Assembly: GCF_000474215.1 (NCBI RefSeq)
Contig: NZ_BAUC01000039.1
Span: forward strand, 1 to 47,751
Direction of reading: 5' to 3'
From: Edwardsiella hoshinae NBRC 105699 = ATCC 33379
Lineage (GTDB): Bacteria; Pseudomonadota; Gammaproteobacteria; Enterobacterales; Enterobacteriaceae
Length of the DNA stretch: 47,751 nt
Made by a program: the position numbers and the translations under genes. Below, piece after piece: positions 39,152 through 47,751 of this stretch (the stretch's first letter is position 1; each line of letters begins with the position of its first letter). Below the pieces are notes generated by a model. That model worked only from the letters and a program-made list of their open reading frames with translations. It was not told the DNA's origin and made no database searches.

Positions 39152-39799
39152 TTGGCCCGTCAAACTTATAACTACCATGTGACGCATTTCGTCACCAGTG
39201 CCCCGGATATTCGCCACCTACCCGCGGATATCGGTATCGAAGTCGCGTTTGCCGGGCGTTCCAACGCCGGGAAATCCAGCGCATTGAATACCCTCACTAA
39301 TCAGAAGAGCCTGGCACGTACCAGTAAGACACCAGGACGCACCCAACTCATCAACCTGTTCGAGGTCGATGATGGCGTACGACTGGTCGATCTACCGGGA
39401 TACGGTTACGCCGAAGTACCGGAAGAGATGAAACGCAAATGGCAACGCGCGTTGGGTGAATACCTACAACAGCGTCAATGTCTGAAGGGATTAGTGGTGT
39501 TGATGGATATCCGTCACCCGCTAAAGGATCTCGATCAGCAGATGATCGCTTGGGCGGTCGAGGCCGGACTACCGGTGCTATTGTTGCTCACCAAAGCGGA
39601 TAAATTAGCCTCCGGTGCCCGTAAGGCGCAGTTGAATCTGGTGCGCGAAGCCGTCTTGCCATTTATGGGGGATATTCAAGTCGAAGCCTTCTCCTCGTTG
39701 AAAAGATTCGGCGTCGATAAACTTCGTGACAAGCTGGATACCTGGTTCAGCGAAATCGCACCACAACAGGACGAAGACACCGACAGTCGCGGTGAATAG
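39152..39799 (+). CDS. engB: Ribosome biogenesis GTPase EngB (YihA/YsxC)
   Basis: Essential GTP-binding protein needed for 50S assembly. The family-matching part starts at a TTG ([20 protein letters not shown]) with AGGGAG nine bases upstream, giving 215 aa (E. coli 210). G1 is [13 protein letters not shown]2 [10 protein letters not shown]3 [11 protein letters not shown] and G4 [10 protein letters not shown]. The frame remains open for 46 codons further upstream to an ATG at 39014, but that part has no family counterpart and overlaps the csrC control region. The core is nearly identical to E. coli; the acidic tail DEDTDSRGE varies. Confidence 0.95.
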   Translation: MARQTYNYHVTHFVTSAPDIRHLPADIGIEVAFAGRSNAGKSSALNTLTNQKSLARTSKTPGRTQLINLFEVDDGVRLVDLPGYGYAEVPEEMKRKWQRALGEYLQQRQCLKGLVVLMDIRHPLKDLDQQMIAWAVEAGLPVLLLLTKADKLASGARKAQLNLVREAVLPFMGDIQVEAFSSLKRFGVDKLRDKLDTWFSEIAPQQDEDTDSRGE

Positions 39800-39826
39800 T
39801 CCGTCAGAATAACGCTATCTAAACCC

Positions 39827-39848
39827 AGCCGCGCAAGCGGCTTTTTTT
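39827..39848 (+). terminator. Terminator of engB
   Basis: AGCCGC (39827-39832) and GCGGCT (39837-39842) form a stem with a GCAA tetraloop, followed by a run of T's. Confidence 0.93.
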
Positions 39849-39980
39849 GTAATTTTTCTACGTAATAATGCCGAGCAGGCGCGGCAAGGACGTATCAAAC
39901 GCGATACACAGGAACAAAGACGAACAAGGATTACCAACGTCCCAACGAATAGGCCAGGCGAGTAGGTAAGACATGAGACA

Positions 39981-40087
39981 AAAAAAACGCCCCAGTCATT
40001 TATGACTGGGGCGGCTAATAATCAGCCAAATCCGATTACGTGAAGTAAAAGGTCTGAAAGATAGAACATCTTACCTCTGTACCCTAC
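39981..40087 (-). ncRNA. spf: Spot 42 small RNA
   Basis: On the minus strand the sequence begins GTAGGGTACAGAGGTAAGAT and stays nearly identical to E. coli Spot 42 through the Hfq-binding and base-pairing regions. It ends in the GCCCCAGTCA hairpin and a T-run. The only visible changes are in the segment before the terminator (TGATTATTAG instead of TGAATATTTTAG) and in the terminator loop, making it about 107 nt (E. coli 109). It represses galK and other carbon-use genes and is itself controlled by CRP in E. coli. The place between engB and polA is conserved. Confidence 0.97.
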
Positions 40088-40094
40088 GTCAGTA

Positions 40095-40122
40095 ACTGTA
40101 CAACATTTTAGAGGGCACGCAA
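40095..40122 (-). promoter_or_regulatory. Promoter of Spot 42 RNA
   Basis: On the minus strand, TTGCGT (-35) and TACAGT (-10) are separated by 16 bases. The -10 ends 7 bases before the first base of Spot 42. I did not find a convincing CRP site close by. Confidence 0.7.
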
Positions 40123-40142
40123 ACTTTTTTGTTGTTTAGTTA

Positions 40143-40173
40143 CAAAATAGCCACCATTAACGCCGCTATTTTG
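40143..40173 (-). terminator. Hairpin after polA, possible terminator
   Basis: CAAAATAGC (40143-40151) pairs with GCTATTTTG (40165-40173) around a 13-base loop. On the minus strand it follows the polA stop; the T's are within the stem, so termination strength is uncertain. Confidence 0.45.
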
Positions 40174-40230
40174 CGCATTAACTACGTTTTTATGTAGGTA
40201 AATTACATAAAAGGATTAAATCGCCACCAT

Positions 40231-43023
40231 TCAATGCGCTTGATCCCAATTATCACCACAACCGATATCAACCTTCAGGGGCACGGCCAACGCCAAACTG
40301 CTCTCCATCAACGTGCGGACATGACTAACGACCTCGTTGACTCGCGCCTCCGGCACCTCAAAGACCAGTTCATCGTGTACCTGCATAATCATGCGTACCT
40401 GCGGCTGTGACTGCTGTAACCAAGCATCGACGGCGATCATCGCCCGCTTAATGATATCCGCCGCCGTCCCCTGCATCGGCGCATTGATCGCCGCACGCTC
40501 CGCGGCCTTACGACGCATCGCGTTACGTGCGTTGATCTCTGGGAGATAGAGTCGACGACCATCTAGCGTCTCTACGTACCCCTGCTCGGCCGCCTGTTGG
40601 CGCGTCCGCTCCATGTAGGCCAGCACGCCAGGATAACGTTCGAAATAGAGATCCATATAACGCTGAGCCTCATTACGGCCAATATTCAACTGACGAGCTA
40701 GACCGAAAGCGCTCATACCATAGATCAGACCGAAATTAATTGCCTTAGCACTACGTCGTTGATCGGCCGTCACCGCCTCCAATGGTAGGCCGAAAACTTC
40801 GGCCGCTGTCGCTCGGTGGATATCTTTCCCAGCCGCGAAAGCCTCTAATAATCCGCGATCGCCGGACAGGTGCGCCATGATGCGTAACTCGATCTGGGAG
40901 TAGTCCGCCGCCACGATCTTACTGCCAGCTGGCGCGATAAACGCTTGGCGAATGCGCCGTCCCTCATCGCTGCGTACCGGAATATTTTGTAGGTTGGGAT
41001 CGCTAGAAGAGAGCCGCCCCGTCGCGGTCACAGCCTGATGATAAGAGGTGTGTACCCGTCCGGTCAGGGGGTTCACCATCTGAGGTAACTTATCGGTATA
41101 AGTGCTCTTCAGCTTAGCGAGTGTACGGTAATCCAAGATCACCTTTGGTAACTCATATCCCTGATCTGCCAGCTCAACCAACACTTCTTCGTTGGTCGAT
41201 GGAGCGCCACCCGGCGTCTTCTTTAGAACCGGCAGCTGTTGCTTGTCGAATAAAATACTCTGGAGCTGCTTGGGCGAAGAGAGATTGAAGGGTTCCCCCG
41301 CCAATGCATGGGCTTGTTGCTCCAATGCAACGAGGCGCACCGCCAGCTCCTGGGAGTGCTGGCCCAAAATAGAACTATCAATCAGTACCCCGCTGCGCTC
41401 CATACGTGATAGCACAGGAACCAGCGGCATATCGATATCACAGAAGACATGGCGAGGCCCCGACTCTGCATCCAGTGTCGACCAGAGGCATTGATGTAGC
41501 TGCAAAGTAACGTCAGCATCCTCAGCCGCATACTCGGCCGCCTGCGCTAAGGGTATTTGGTTAAAGGTCAGTTGACCTTTCCCTTTCCCCGCCACTTCTT
41601 CGAAGGTGATGGTCTTATGATCTAGATGGCGAGCAGCCAAGCTATCCATATCATGACGTCCGACCACACTATTCAATACATACGACTCCAGCATGGTATC
41701 AAACGCCACGCCGCGCAGGGTAATGCCATGACGCGCCATGACACCAATATCGTATTTCAGGTTCTGGCCAATTTTGGCGATCTTTTCGTCTTCTAATAGA
41801 GGTTGTAAACGGGTCAACACCAACGCTCGATCGAGCTGCATCGGGGCATCCAGGTAGTCATGAGCCAACGGGATGTAGTAAGCCTGCCCCGGAACATCGG
41901 CACACGAGATCCCCACCAGATTAGCCGATAAGACATCTAACGAGTCAGTCTCTGTATCAAAAGCAAAGCTGCCGGCCTGTTCTAGTCGAGCGATTAACGC
42001 CTCCAGGGCGGCTTCGTCGAGAATCGTTTGATATCCCTCGCGTGAGAGGGTCGACGTCGTAGCCGGTGCCGGCGTGATGGGGACTTCGCTGGAGGTTTTC
42101 GCCTGCTTGCTCTTACCACCTACGGAAGAGGTGAGCCAGGAGCCATCCAGCGCATCGTTCAACCAGCGTTTAAACTCATAGCGTTGAAACAGAGTATGCA
42201 GCGTGGCGCTATCTAGCGGCTTGAGCGCTAAGTCATCGCAATCCACATTCAACTCGACATCGGTCTTGATGGTCGCCAATAGATAGGAGAGATCGGCCTT
42301 CTCTTTGTTCAGTAGCAGCTTCGCTCCCATGGTTTTCGCGCCACGAAAACTTAGGGTTGCCACACGATCGATATCTTCATAGATCGCCTGTAATCCACCA
42401 ATCCCCTGCAACAACGCCTGTGCTGTCTTCTCACCGACACCGGGAACGCCAGGAATGTTATCTGATGCATCGCCCATCAACGCCAAGAAATCAATAATTA
42501 AGGCAGGGGGAACCCCATACTTCTCGCACACTTCCTGCGGCCCCAGGATGGTATTGGTCATGGTATTAATCAGGGTAATATTCGGTGTCACCAGCTGCGC
42601 CATGTCTTTATCGCCAGTACTGATCAACACATGACGCCCTGCCTGTTCGGCCCGGCGTGCCAACGTACCGATCACATCGTCGGCCTCAACGCCTGGCACC
42701 ACCAATAACGGCAATCCCATCGCCTGTACCATTTGATGCAATGGTGCGATCTGCTCGCGCAGATCGTCCGGCATCGGTGGACGATGTGATTTATATTCGG
42801 CGAATAACTCATCACGGAAAGTCTTACCCTTAGCATCGAATACAACAGCAATATGGCTCGGCTGGTACTGCATGATCAAACTACGCAGCATATTCAGCAC
42901 ACCGTACATTGCCCCGGTAGGCTCGCCAGCGCCATTAGTTAGCGGCGGAAACGCATGATAGGCACGGTAGAGGTATGAGGATCCATCAACCAGGATCAGG
43001 GGATTTTCAGCTATCTGGGCCAT
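40231..43023 (-). CDS. polA: DNA polymerase I PolA
   Basis: Repair and Okazaki-fragment-processing polymerase. The 930 residues (E. coli 928) contain three domains. The 5'-3' exonuclease (1-290) has [17 protein letters not shown] and [12 protein letters not shown]. The 3'-5' proofreading domain (about 330-520) keeps its acidic residues in [11 protein letters not shown] and YAAEDADVT. The polymerase domain has motif [15 protein letters not shown], motif [21 protein letters not shown] and motif [12 protein letters not shown]. All catalytic residues I can check are present. Spot 42 RNA follows on the same strand, as in E. coli. Confidence 0.99.
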   Translation of the reverse strand: MAQIAENPLILVDGSSYLYRAYHAFPPLTNGAGEPTGAMYGVLNMLRSLIMQYQPSHIAVVFDAKGKTFRDELFAEYKSHRPPMPDDLREQIAPLHQMVQAMGLPLLVVPGVEADDVIGTLARRAEQAGRHVLISTGDKDMAQLVTPNITLINTMTNTILGPQEVCEKYGVPPALIIDFLALMGDASDNIPGVPGVGEKTAQALLQGIGGLQAIYEDIDRVATLSFRGAKTMGAKLLLNKEKADLSYLLATIKTDVELNVDCDDLALKPLDSATLHTLFQRYEFKRWLNDALDGSWLTSSVGGKSKQAKTSSEVPITPAPATTSTLSREGYQTILDEAALEALIARLEQAGSFAFDTETDSLDVLSANLVGISCADVPGQAYYIPLAHDYLDAPMQLDRALVLTRLQPLLEDEKIAKIGQNLKYDIGVMARHGITLRGVAFDTMLESYVLNSVVGRHDMDSLAARHLDHKTITFEEVAGKGKGQLTFNQIPLAQAAEYAAEDADVTLQLHQCLWSTLDAESGPRHVFCDIDMPLVPVLSRMERSGVLIDSSILGQHSQELAVRLVALEQQAHALAGEPFNLSSPKQLQSILFDKQQLPVLKKTPGGAPSTNEEVLVELADQGYELPKVILDYRTLAKLKSTYTDKLPQMVNPLTGRVHTSYHQAVTATGRLSSSDPNLQNIPVRSDEGRRIRQAFIAPAGSKIVAADYSQIELRIMAHLSGDRGLLEAFAAGKDIHRATAAEVFGLPLEAVTADQRRSAKAINFGLIYGMSAFGLARQLNIGRNEAQRYMDLYFERYPGVLAYMERTRQQAAEQGYVETLDGRRLYLPEINARNAMRRKAAERAAINAPMQGTAADIIKRAMIAVDAWLQQSQPQVRMIMQVHDELVFEVPEARVNEVVSHVRTLMESSLALAVPLKVDIGCGDNWDQAH

Positions 43024-43471
43024 AATCTATCTTTATCGTGGTGGTCATCAGAACATAAGCATGCCACAGCTAGGCAGCGCTGACGAATGATCAGCACGCT
43101 TTTATCTCTCCGATCAAGGCGTGATCCGCCCCGATCTATCTGTGGATAACTTTGTGTATAAATTCATGTTTTTTTAGTTCACCGAGAGGAACCAGGCAAC
43201 AACAATAATAAATAAATTATAAATATCAATATGTTGCAATTTAATTTTAACAAACAAATCGCATAAAACAATCATCGAGCAACTGTGTATAGCTTTATTA
43301 TCATCAGATAGCGAACGACAGGACGAACAAACGATTATTCGTGTATGAACGCTTTTTCAGACACGATGTCATTTTCACCCCCATCGTGTCATGAGGACAA
43401 AATCTGCCGATAACCGCTTCCTTCTGTTAAAATCGCTGCCCTTATTCCATAAACTGCGGTGTGTCCCCCTG
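43024..43471. other. AT-rich divergent region between polA and yihG
   Basis: About 450 bases that must hold the polA and yihG promoters. TGTGGATAA at 43141-43149 is a perfect DnaA box (TTATCCACA on the other strand). A hairpin with 9-bp arms GACACGATG/CATCGTGTC spans 43360-43390, about 80 bases before yihG. The middle (43190-43280) is very AT-rich. An open frame runs upstream of yihG to an ATG at 43391, immediately after the hairpin. Confidence 0.4.
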
Positions 43472-44389
43472 ATGCCTAGGTTGATTACTTCGATGTTGTC
43501 TCCATTTATCTTTATACTTACAACATTATTGACCGTCATAGTCACCGCCGCCTGCTCTATCCCCATCACCTTGTTAGGCTTAGTAAAACTACTCTTACCG
43601 TTCCCTCACGTAGGGCGCATTATTTCTCGTTATTCCGACAGGTTAATGTGGTGCTGGTGCCAAGGATTGGCAGGATTAATGAGCCTGAATCCCAAGCTTC
43701 GTTGGCACGTTCGTGGCTTGGAGGGGCTTAGTAAAGGGAACTGGTATTTACTAATTAGCAATCACCAGAGTTGGACAGATATTGTAGTGCTTTGTGTATT
43801 ACTCCGTAATCATATCCCAATGAATAAGTATTTCCTCAAGCAGCAACTGGCTTGGGTACCTTTTATCGGCTTAGCCTGCTGGGCATTGGATATGCCGTTT
43901 ATGCGCCGCTATTCACGCAGCTATTTGCTCAAACATCCAGAGCGGCGCGGCAAGGATATCGAGACGACTCGACGCTCATGCGAAAAGTTCCGCCTACATC
44001 CCACCACCATCGTCAACTTCGTCGAGGGATCGCGTTGCACCGCAGAGAAACGTGAGCAGCAACGCTCTCCATACCGAAATCTGTTGCAGCCCAAGGCGGC
44101 TGGCATCGCCTTTACCCTCAGTGCATTGGGATCACAGTTCGATCGCGTGCTGAATGTAACTCTGCTCTATCCACACAATGCTTGTCGACCATTTTGGGAT
44201 CTCCTATGTGGACGTATGCAAAGTATCGTCGTCGATATTGAAACGATTCCGATCAGTGATGAGATACGTGGAGATTATTTCAATGACAAGGGCTTTAAGC
44301 GCCACTTTCAGCATTGGTTGAATACCCTTTGGCAACGCAAAGACCGGCTTATTAGCCAACTACTGCAAAAATATCAGCACAAATCATAA
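43472..44389 (+). CDS. yihG: Lysophospholipid acyltransferase-family protein YihG
   Basis: Membrane-bound acyltransferase of the PlsC/AGPAT family that in E. coli contributes to acylation of lysophosphatidic acid. The family motif I is NHQSWTD (catalytic His and Asp), and motif III-like FVEGSR with the basic run follows. An N-terminal hydrophobic hairpin (about residues 8-45) anchors the protein. Sequence is close to E. coli YihG ([46 protein letters not shown]). I chose ATG giving [11 protein letters not shown], 305 aa (E. coli 310). No start has a clear ribosome binding site, so ATG 43391 (332 aa) or 43493 remain possible. Confidence 0.92.
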   Translation: MPRLITSMLSPFIFILTTLLTVIVTAACSIPITLLGLVKLLLPFPHVGRIISRYSDRLMWCWCQGLAGLMSLNPKLRWHVRGLEGLSKGNWYLLISNHQSWTDIVVLCVLLRNHIPMNKYFLKQQLAWVPFIGLACWALDMPFMRRYSRSYLLKHPERRGKDIETTRRSCEKFRLHPTTIVNFVEGSRCTAEKREQQRSPYRNLLQPKAAGIAFTLSALGSQFDRVLNVTLLYPHNACRPFWDLLCGRMQSIVVDIETIPISDEIRGDYFNDKGFKRHFQHWLNTLWQRKDRLISQLLQKYQHKS

Positions 44390-44390
44390 G

Positions 44391-44423
44391 TAAAAACGTC
44401 GGATCGGGAGCCTATCCGACGTT
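44391..44423 (-). terminator. Terminator of dsbA
   Basis: AACGTCGGAT (44395-44404) pairs with ATCCGACGTT (44414-44423). On the minus strand the stem runs into TTTTTA, so it ends the yihD-srkA-dsbA transcript; the plus-strand side lacks a T-run. Confidence 0.88.
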
Positions 44424-44445
44424 GGGCCTTACGAACCATGCATGC

Positions 44446-45069
44446 TTAAGGCTGCGTCACCAGGAATTGCACCACATTGGCAAACTGCGTAACATAATTC
44501 GCCATTGAGCTAGTATCCAATCCTTCGCTCCTGACCATATATTTGCCGTTAACAAATACTGCCGGCACACCACGCAGTTGGAAATCTTGTGCCGCCTTCT
44601 CTTGCTGTACCACCAACGATTTCACCACAAAGCTGTCTAAGGCGGCGTCATACTCTGCCGCGTTGATCCCCGCCTTAATGAAAACATTGCGAATATCCGC
44701 CGCGGTCTTAATCGTTTGGCTCTTCTGCACCGCATCAAACATCGGTTGGGTAATCTTATCCTCAACCCCCAGAGCCATTGCCACCGCCCATGCCTGAGTT
44801 AGTTGTTTACCCAATGGACCCAAAAACTCAACATGATATTTAGTCAGCTTAACACCTTGCGGTAATTTGCTCTCAATCGTTTGAGGAATATGGTAAACCT
44901 CTGCAAATTCATAGCAGTGCGGACAATAAAAAGAGAAAAACTCCACCACCTTCGGCGCACCATTTACTGGCTTATCCAGGGTGATATATTGCTCGCCATT
45001 GGTAAAGGAAGCAGCCGATACGCCAAATGCCATTATCATGCCCAGTAGGGCCAGCCACATTTTCTTCAT
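44446..45069 (-). CDS. dsbA: Periplasmic thiol:disulphide oxidoreductase DsbA
   Basis: Introduces disulphides into exported proteins and is reoxidised by DsbB. The 207 residues (E. coli 208) have a signal peptide ending FGVSA, a thioredoxin fold with active site CPHC in [12 protein letters not shown], an inserted helical domain, and the cis-proline loop [10 protein letters not shown]. It lies 30 bases after srkA, the conserved srkA-dsbA pair, which in E. coli is induced by the Cpx envelope-stress system. Confidence 0.98.
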   Translation of the reverse strand: MKKMWLALLGMIMAFGVSAASFTNGEQYITLDKPVNGAPKVVEFFSFYCPHCYEFAEVYHIPQTIESKLPQGVKLTKYHVEFLGPLGKQLTQAWAVAMALGVEDKITQPMFDAVQKSQTIKTAADIRNVFIKAGINAAEYDAALDSFVVKSLVVQQEKAAQDFQLRGVPAVFVNGKYMVRSEGLDTSSMANYVTQFANVVQFLVTQP

Positions 45070-45099
45070 ACTCTCATCTCCATCCTCAGGGATTGGTTA

Positions 45100-46086
45100 T
45101 CAGTACATCGGGGTCAATTTCAGCGGGGCGGCCTGCAACAGACCAATCTGCTGGTGGAAGGTTTGGATCTGACTTTGCCAAAACTGACGATCCGTCATCC
45201 AAGGAAAACTGCGAGGAAAAGCTGGATCTTGCCAACGGCGACATACCCATGCTAGATAGTGAATCATTCGCATGGCGCGTAATGGTTCGATCAGTGCTAG
45301 CTCGCGTACGTCAAAATCACAGAACTCGGTGTAGGCCTCCAATACGCTATCCAACTGTAGTCGCTTCTCGACCTCATCACCGTTAAGCAACATCCACAGA
45401 TCCTGGATCGCCGGGCCATTACGAGCGTCATCCAGATCGACAAACAACGGCCCATCCCGCCACAGAATATTTCCGGGATGGCAATCACCATGCAGACGTA
45501 ACAACGGCAGATCATCCCGCCATAGCGCCACCAACACGCCGATCAACGTATCCAATGTCGTGAGTAGATTATCACGCAGATCATCAGGAACCAGAGACGC
45601 AAGCGCCAATTCAGCACGAGGCTGGTAGACATACTCATCCAGCCCAATGGTGGGGCGCTCACTGAAACGCTGGCGGCGACCGATTTGGTGAATACGTCCC
45701 AGATAACGTCCGACCCACTCCAACTGTTCGAGATTGTCTACCTCATACTGGCGCCCACCGAGACTGGGGAAGACAGCAAAGGTATAACCCTGATAGTGAT
45801 GTAGTGTCTCGCCCTGTAAGCAAAGTGGTGCAGCTAACGGAATCTCTGCCTGCACCAACTCCGCCGCGAAGGCGTGCTCCTCTGCAATCTGGGCCTCGCT
45901 CCAACGCTCTGGGCGATAAAACTTCACCACATAGCGACGCCGCTCCTCGTCCATCAACTGATAAACGCGGTTTTCATAGCTATTCAGTTCGCTAAGCCCA
46001 GAATCGACACGGATCCCACACAGTGCTAAGCCATCCAGTATCAAGTCGGGGGTAAGCGTCTGGAAATTAAAGGCCAACGTCGTCAT
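45100..46086 (-). CDS. srkA: Stress response kinase A SrkA (RdoA/YihE)
   Basis: Ser/Thr protein kinase of the aminoglycoside-phosphotransferase fold that protects E. coli from stress-induced death. The 328 residues equal E. coli. The catalytic loop is LRLHGDCHPGNILW and the metal motif FVDLDDARNGP (D201 and D217 in E. coli). The ATP lysine is probably in YVVKFYRPERWS. It starts 4 bases after yihD and precedes dsbA, so the three are probably one transcript; the ribosome binding site lies within the yihD end. Confidence 0.96.
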   Translation of the reverse strand: MTTLAFNFQTLTPDLILDGLALCGIRVDSGLSELNSYENRVYQLMDEERRRYVVKFYRPERWSEAQIAEEHAFAAELVQAEIPLAAPLCLQGETLHHYQGYTFAVFPSLGGRQYEVDNLEQLEWVGRYLGRIHQIGRRQRFSERPTIGLDEYVYQPRAELALASLVPDDLRDNLLTTLDTLIGVLVALWRDDLPLLRLHGDCHPGNILWRDGPLFVDLDDARNGPAIQDLWMLLNGDEVEKRLQLDSVLEAYTEFCDFDVRELALIEPLRAMRMIHYLAWVCRRWQDPAFPRSFPWMTDRQFWQSQIQTFHQQIGLLQAAPLKLTPMY

Positions 46087-46090
46087 GAGA

Positions 46091-46360
46091 TTAATCTTTA
46101 ATCACACCACGGGCACGCAATAGCGCTGTTTTAAAATCTTCCTCATAGTCTTTCTGTAATCCTGGGATCATCGCGCTCTTCTCGCTGCCACGCATCTTGA
46201 GATGATAAATAAGTATATCGTCGGTCAGGTCAGCTAAAGTCCCCTCATAACCCGCTTCATCGGCCAGTTTCTGAAGAAACTGGATCAAATTCAGATCCGG
46301 CTCCTGCTGCCAGGCCGGATGGATCAACTCAATCAGTTCGTTAACGCGATGACATTTCAT
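46091..46360 (-). CDS. yihD: Conserved protein YihD (DUF1040)
   Basis: Small cytoplasmic protein of unknown function, 89 residues as in E. coli. It matches YihD throughout: [36 protein letters not shown] and [20 protein letters not shown]. It begins the yihD-srkA-dsbA unit. Upstream on the minus strand, two GTAAA half-sites (46430-46434 and 46451-46455) are 21 bp apart, about two DNA turns. CpxR boxes normally have them one turn apart (GTAAA-N5-GTAAA), so this is only a possible site. It is divergent from mobA. Confidence 0.95.
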   Translation of the reverse strand: MKCHRVNELIELIHPAWQQEPDLNLIQFLQKLADEAGYEGTLADLTDDILIYHLKMRGSEKSAMIPGLQKDYEEDFKTALLRARGVIKD

Positions 46361-46531
46361 AGAGTACCTTCTCTTTTTATCTTTACTGAACCGCTAAAAC
46401 TAGCAATCCTAATTTAACAAAGATAGCCGTTTACCGTATAACACTCACTATTTACAAACTATTACATCGATGACTACGTGGATTACCATGAACGGGTGAT
46501 CGGTAACCATAACCCAAGGAACTCTCTCATT

Positions 46532-47116
46532 ATGCAGGATATTGAAGGTGTTATTCTGGCTGGTGGGCGCGCGACCCGCATGCAAGGTAGGGATAAAGGG
46601 CTTGTCACCTTAAACGGTCTGCCGCTATATCAATGGGTACTCCAGCGTCTAGCACCACAGGTATCCCGCGTAATCATTAGCGCGAACCGTAATCAGGCGA
46701 TTTACCAGCAAAGTGGCTGCGCGGTCATCAGCGATAAGTTACCTAATTTTCCCGGTCCGCTGGCCGGTGTCGCCGCAGCATTGGCGCAATGCCAGAGCGA
46801 ATGGCTGATCACCGTTCCTTGCGATGCCCCGTTCATTCCCCGCGATTTGGTCACCACCCTGTGGCAAGGGAAAGGAGATGCTCACGTAGCCTACATCGAC
46901 GATGGCGTACATTGCCATCCAACATTAGCACTCTGGCATCGCGATCTCATACCAACCTTATACCAGTTCTTACAACAGGGCGATCGAAAGGTGATGCTAT
47001 TCATGGCCCAGGTAAACGCTCAAGCCGTCTACGATCCGAGAGTCGAGCATTTTCTCAATATCAACAGCCTGCCAGAATGTCAGCAGGCTCAGCAACAGGA
47101 GCCGAAATCATCGTGA
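46532..47116 (+). CDS. mobA: Molybdenum cofactor guanylyltransferase MobA
   Basis: Attaches GMP to molybdopterin to make the guanine dinucleotide cofactor used by DMSO-reductase-type enzymes. The 194 residues equal E. coli. The nucleotide-binding signature is VILAGGRATRMQGRDKGLV, and later motifs are FPGPLAGVAAAL and TVPCDAPFIP. The start MQDIEGV was chosen over an ATG 18 codons upstream that is not conserved. The stop overlaps the mobB start. Confidence 0.96.
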   Translation: MQDIEGVILAGGRATRMQGRDKGLVTLNGLPLYQWVLQRLAPQVSRVIISANRNQAIYQQSGCAVISDKLPNFPGPLAGVAAALAQCQSEWLITVPCDAPFIPRDLVTTLWQGKGDAHVAYIDDGVHCHPTLALWHRDLIPTLYQFLQQGDRKVMLFMAQVNAQAVYDPRVEHFLNINSLPECQQAQQQEPKSS

Positions 47117-47640
47117 ATATGCCTCCCTTACTGGGTATTGCCGCCTACAGTGGTACCGGAAAAACCACACTACTTAAAAAACTCATTCCCTGCCTAACTG
47201 ACCGAGGGATCCGTATCGCACTGATCAAACATACACACCATAATATGGACGTTGATACTCCAGGCAAAGACAGCTATGAATTGCGTAAAGCTGGGGCCGA
47301 GCAAACCCTAGTGGCTAGTGATCGGCGCTGGGCTCTAATGACTGAAACGCCAGAACAACAGCCGCTCAATCTCCGCTTTCTCGCCTCGCGTATTGATGCC
47401 ACTCGTTGCGATCTTATCCTGGTAGAGGGATTTAAGCATGAATCTATTGCCAAGATTGCACTTTATCGGCAGATAGTAGGGAAACCCTTTGCAGATCTGA
47501 TCGATGACTACGTCATCGCCTTGGCCAGCGATCATCCCCATCCATGCAATGTACCGCAGCTCAATATCAATCAAATTGAGGAAATTGCCGATTTCGTGCA
47601 ATGTTGGTTGCAGGAGCAGTCACACAGCAAAGGGAAGTAA
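47113..47640 (+). CDS. mobB: Molybdopterin-guanine dinucleotide biosynthesis adapter MobB
   Basis: GTP-binding partner of MobA, not essential but aiding cofactor maturation. The 175 residues (E. coli 175) have the P-loop AAYSGTGKTTLLKKLIP, then KHTHHNMDVDTPGKDSYELR and the Walker-B-like DLILVEGFKHE. The most likely start is a GTG overlapping the mobA stop as GTGA, with CAGGAG 11 bases upstream; an ATG two codons later is the alternative. This coupling is typical of mobAB. Confidence 0.95.
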   Translation: MNMPPLLGIAAYSGTGKTTLLKKLIPCLTDRGIRIALIKHTHHNMDVDTPGKDSYELRKAGAEQTLVASDRRWALMTETPEQQPLNLRFLASRIDATRCDLILVEGFKHESIAKIALYRQIVGKPFADLIDDYVIALASDHPHPCNVPQLNINQIEEIADFVQCWLQEQSHSKGK

Positions 47641-47706
47641 ATCAACGGCTGAGGGGCAATCAGCCCCCGGCTACAGATAATAGGAAATATAGTCGGTGTT
47701 AAACGC

Positions 47707-47736
47707 AAAAAAGCCGCTCGATGAGCGGCTTTTTTG
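47707..47736. terminator. Bidirectional terminator after mobB
   Basis: GCCGCTC (47713-47719) pairs with GAGCGGC (47723-47729) around a GAT loop, with six A's before and six T's after. It ends mobB on the plus strand. It could also end a leftward transcript, such as an rRNA operon beyond the right edge if the E. coli order holds. Confidence 0.94.
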
Positions 47737-47751
47737 CTTTATTTAATGCTT

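Overview
The window is a chromosomal core segment of an Enterobacterales bacterium. Nearly every protein can be matched from memory to an Escherichia coli counterpart, often at identical length (TrmA 366 aa, SthA 466, MetF 296, HemN 457, SrkA 328, YihD 89). Three features differ from E. coli: a short-type argG inside an argCBGH cluster, a peroxiredoxin-glutaredoxin fusion beside oxyR, and two acid phosphatases with a porin between btuB and trmA. The moderate-to-high GC content and this gene order suggest Edwardsiella or a close Hafniaceae relative. That assignment is recall and inference, not a search result.

Layout from left to right. The first bases are the UP element and -35 box of a leftward ribosomal RNA P1 promoter. 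They are followed on the minus strand by murI and btuB, which overlap by 56 bp. An inserted block holds a lipoprotein acid phosphatase, aphA and a cyclic-AMP-controlled porin. Next come trmA, yijD-fabR, sthA, oxyR, the peroxiredoxin-glutaredoxin fusion and a dihydrolipoamide-dehydrogenase-like flavoprotein. The arginine genes argH-G-B-C are divergent from argE across a shared ArgR operator, and ppc and metF (with MetJ boxes) follow. About 1 kb of decayed DNA with a broken AhpD/CMD-type gene separates metF from mdfA. Then come dtd-yihY-yihX and typA, and the nitrogen operon glnA-glnL-glnG with its sigma-54 promoter and NtrC sites. The last third holds the small gene yshB, a perfect 36-bp palindrome, yidE, hemN, a small unannotated membrane ORF, yihI, the regulatory RNA CsrC, engB, Spot 42 RNA, polA, yihG, dsbA-srkA-yihD and mobA-mobB.

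The order mobB...polA...glnA at one end and btuB-murI at the other corresponds to the E. coli interval between rrnA and rrnB. Because the left edge falls inside an rRNA promoter, the window may be a contig bounded by rRNA operons.

Several circuits can be read directly: nitrogen control (NtrC sites, sigma-54 promoter, glnALG), arginine feedback (ArgR operator), methionine feedback (MetJ boxes), carbon control (CRP sites at the porin and glnA, plus Spot 42 RNA), CsrA titration (CsrC) and peroxide defence (oxyR next to a peroxiredoxin). I found no phage, insertion sequence, CRISPR array or tRNA. The observations most worth a second look are the peroxiredoxin fusion whose glutaredoxin motif has lost its first cysteine, the terminator directly in front of the flavoprotein gene, the 36-bp palindrome before yidE, the 57-residue ORF between yihI and hemN, the phosphatase/porin insertion, and the missing B12 box in front of btuB.
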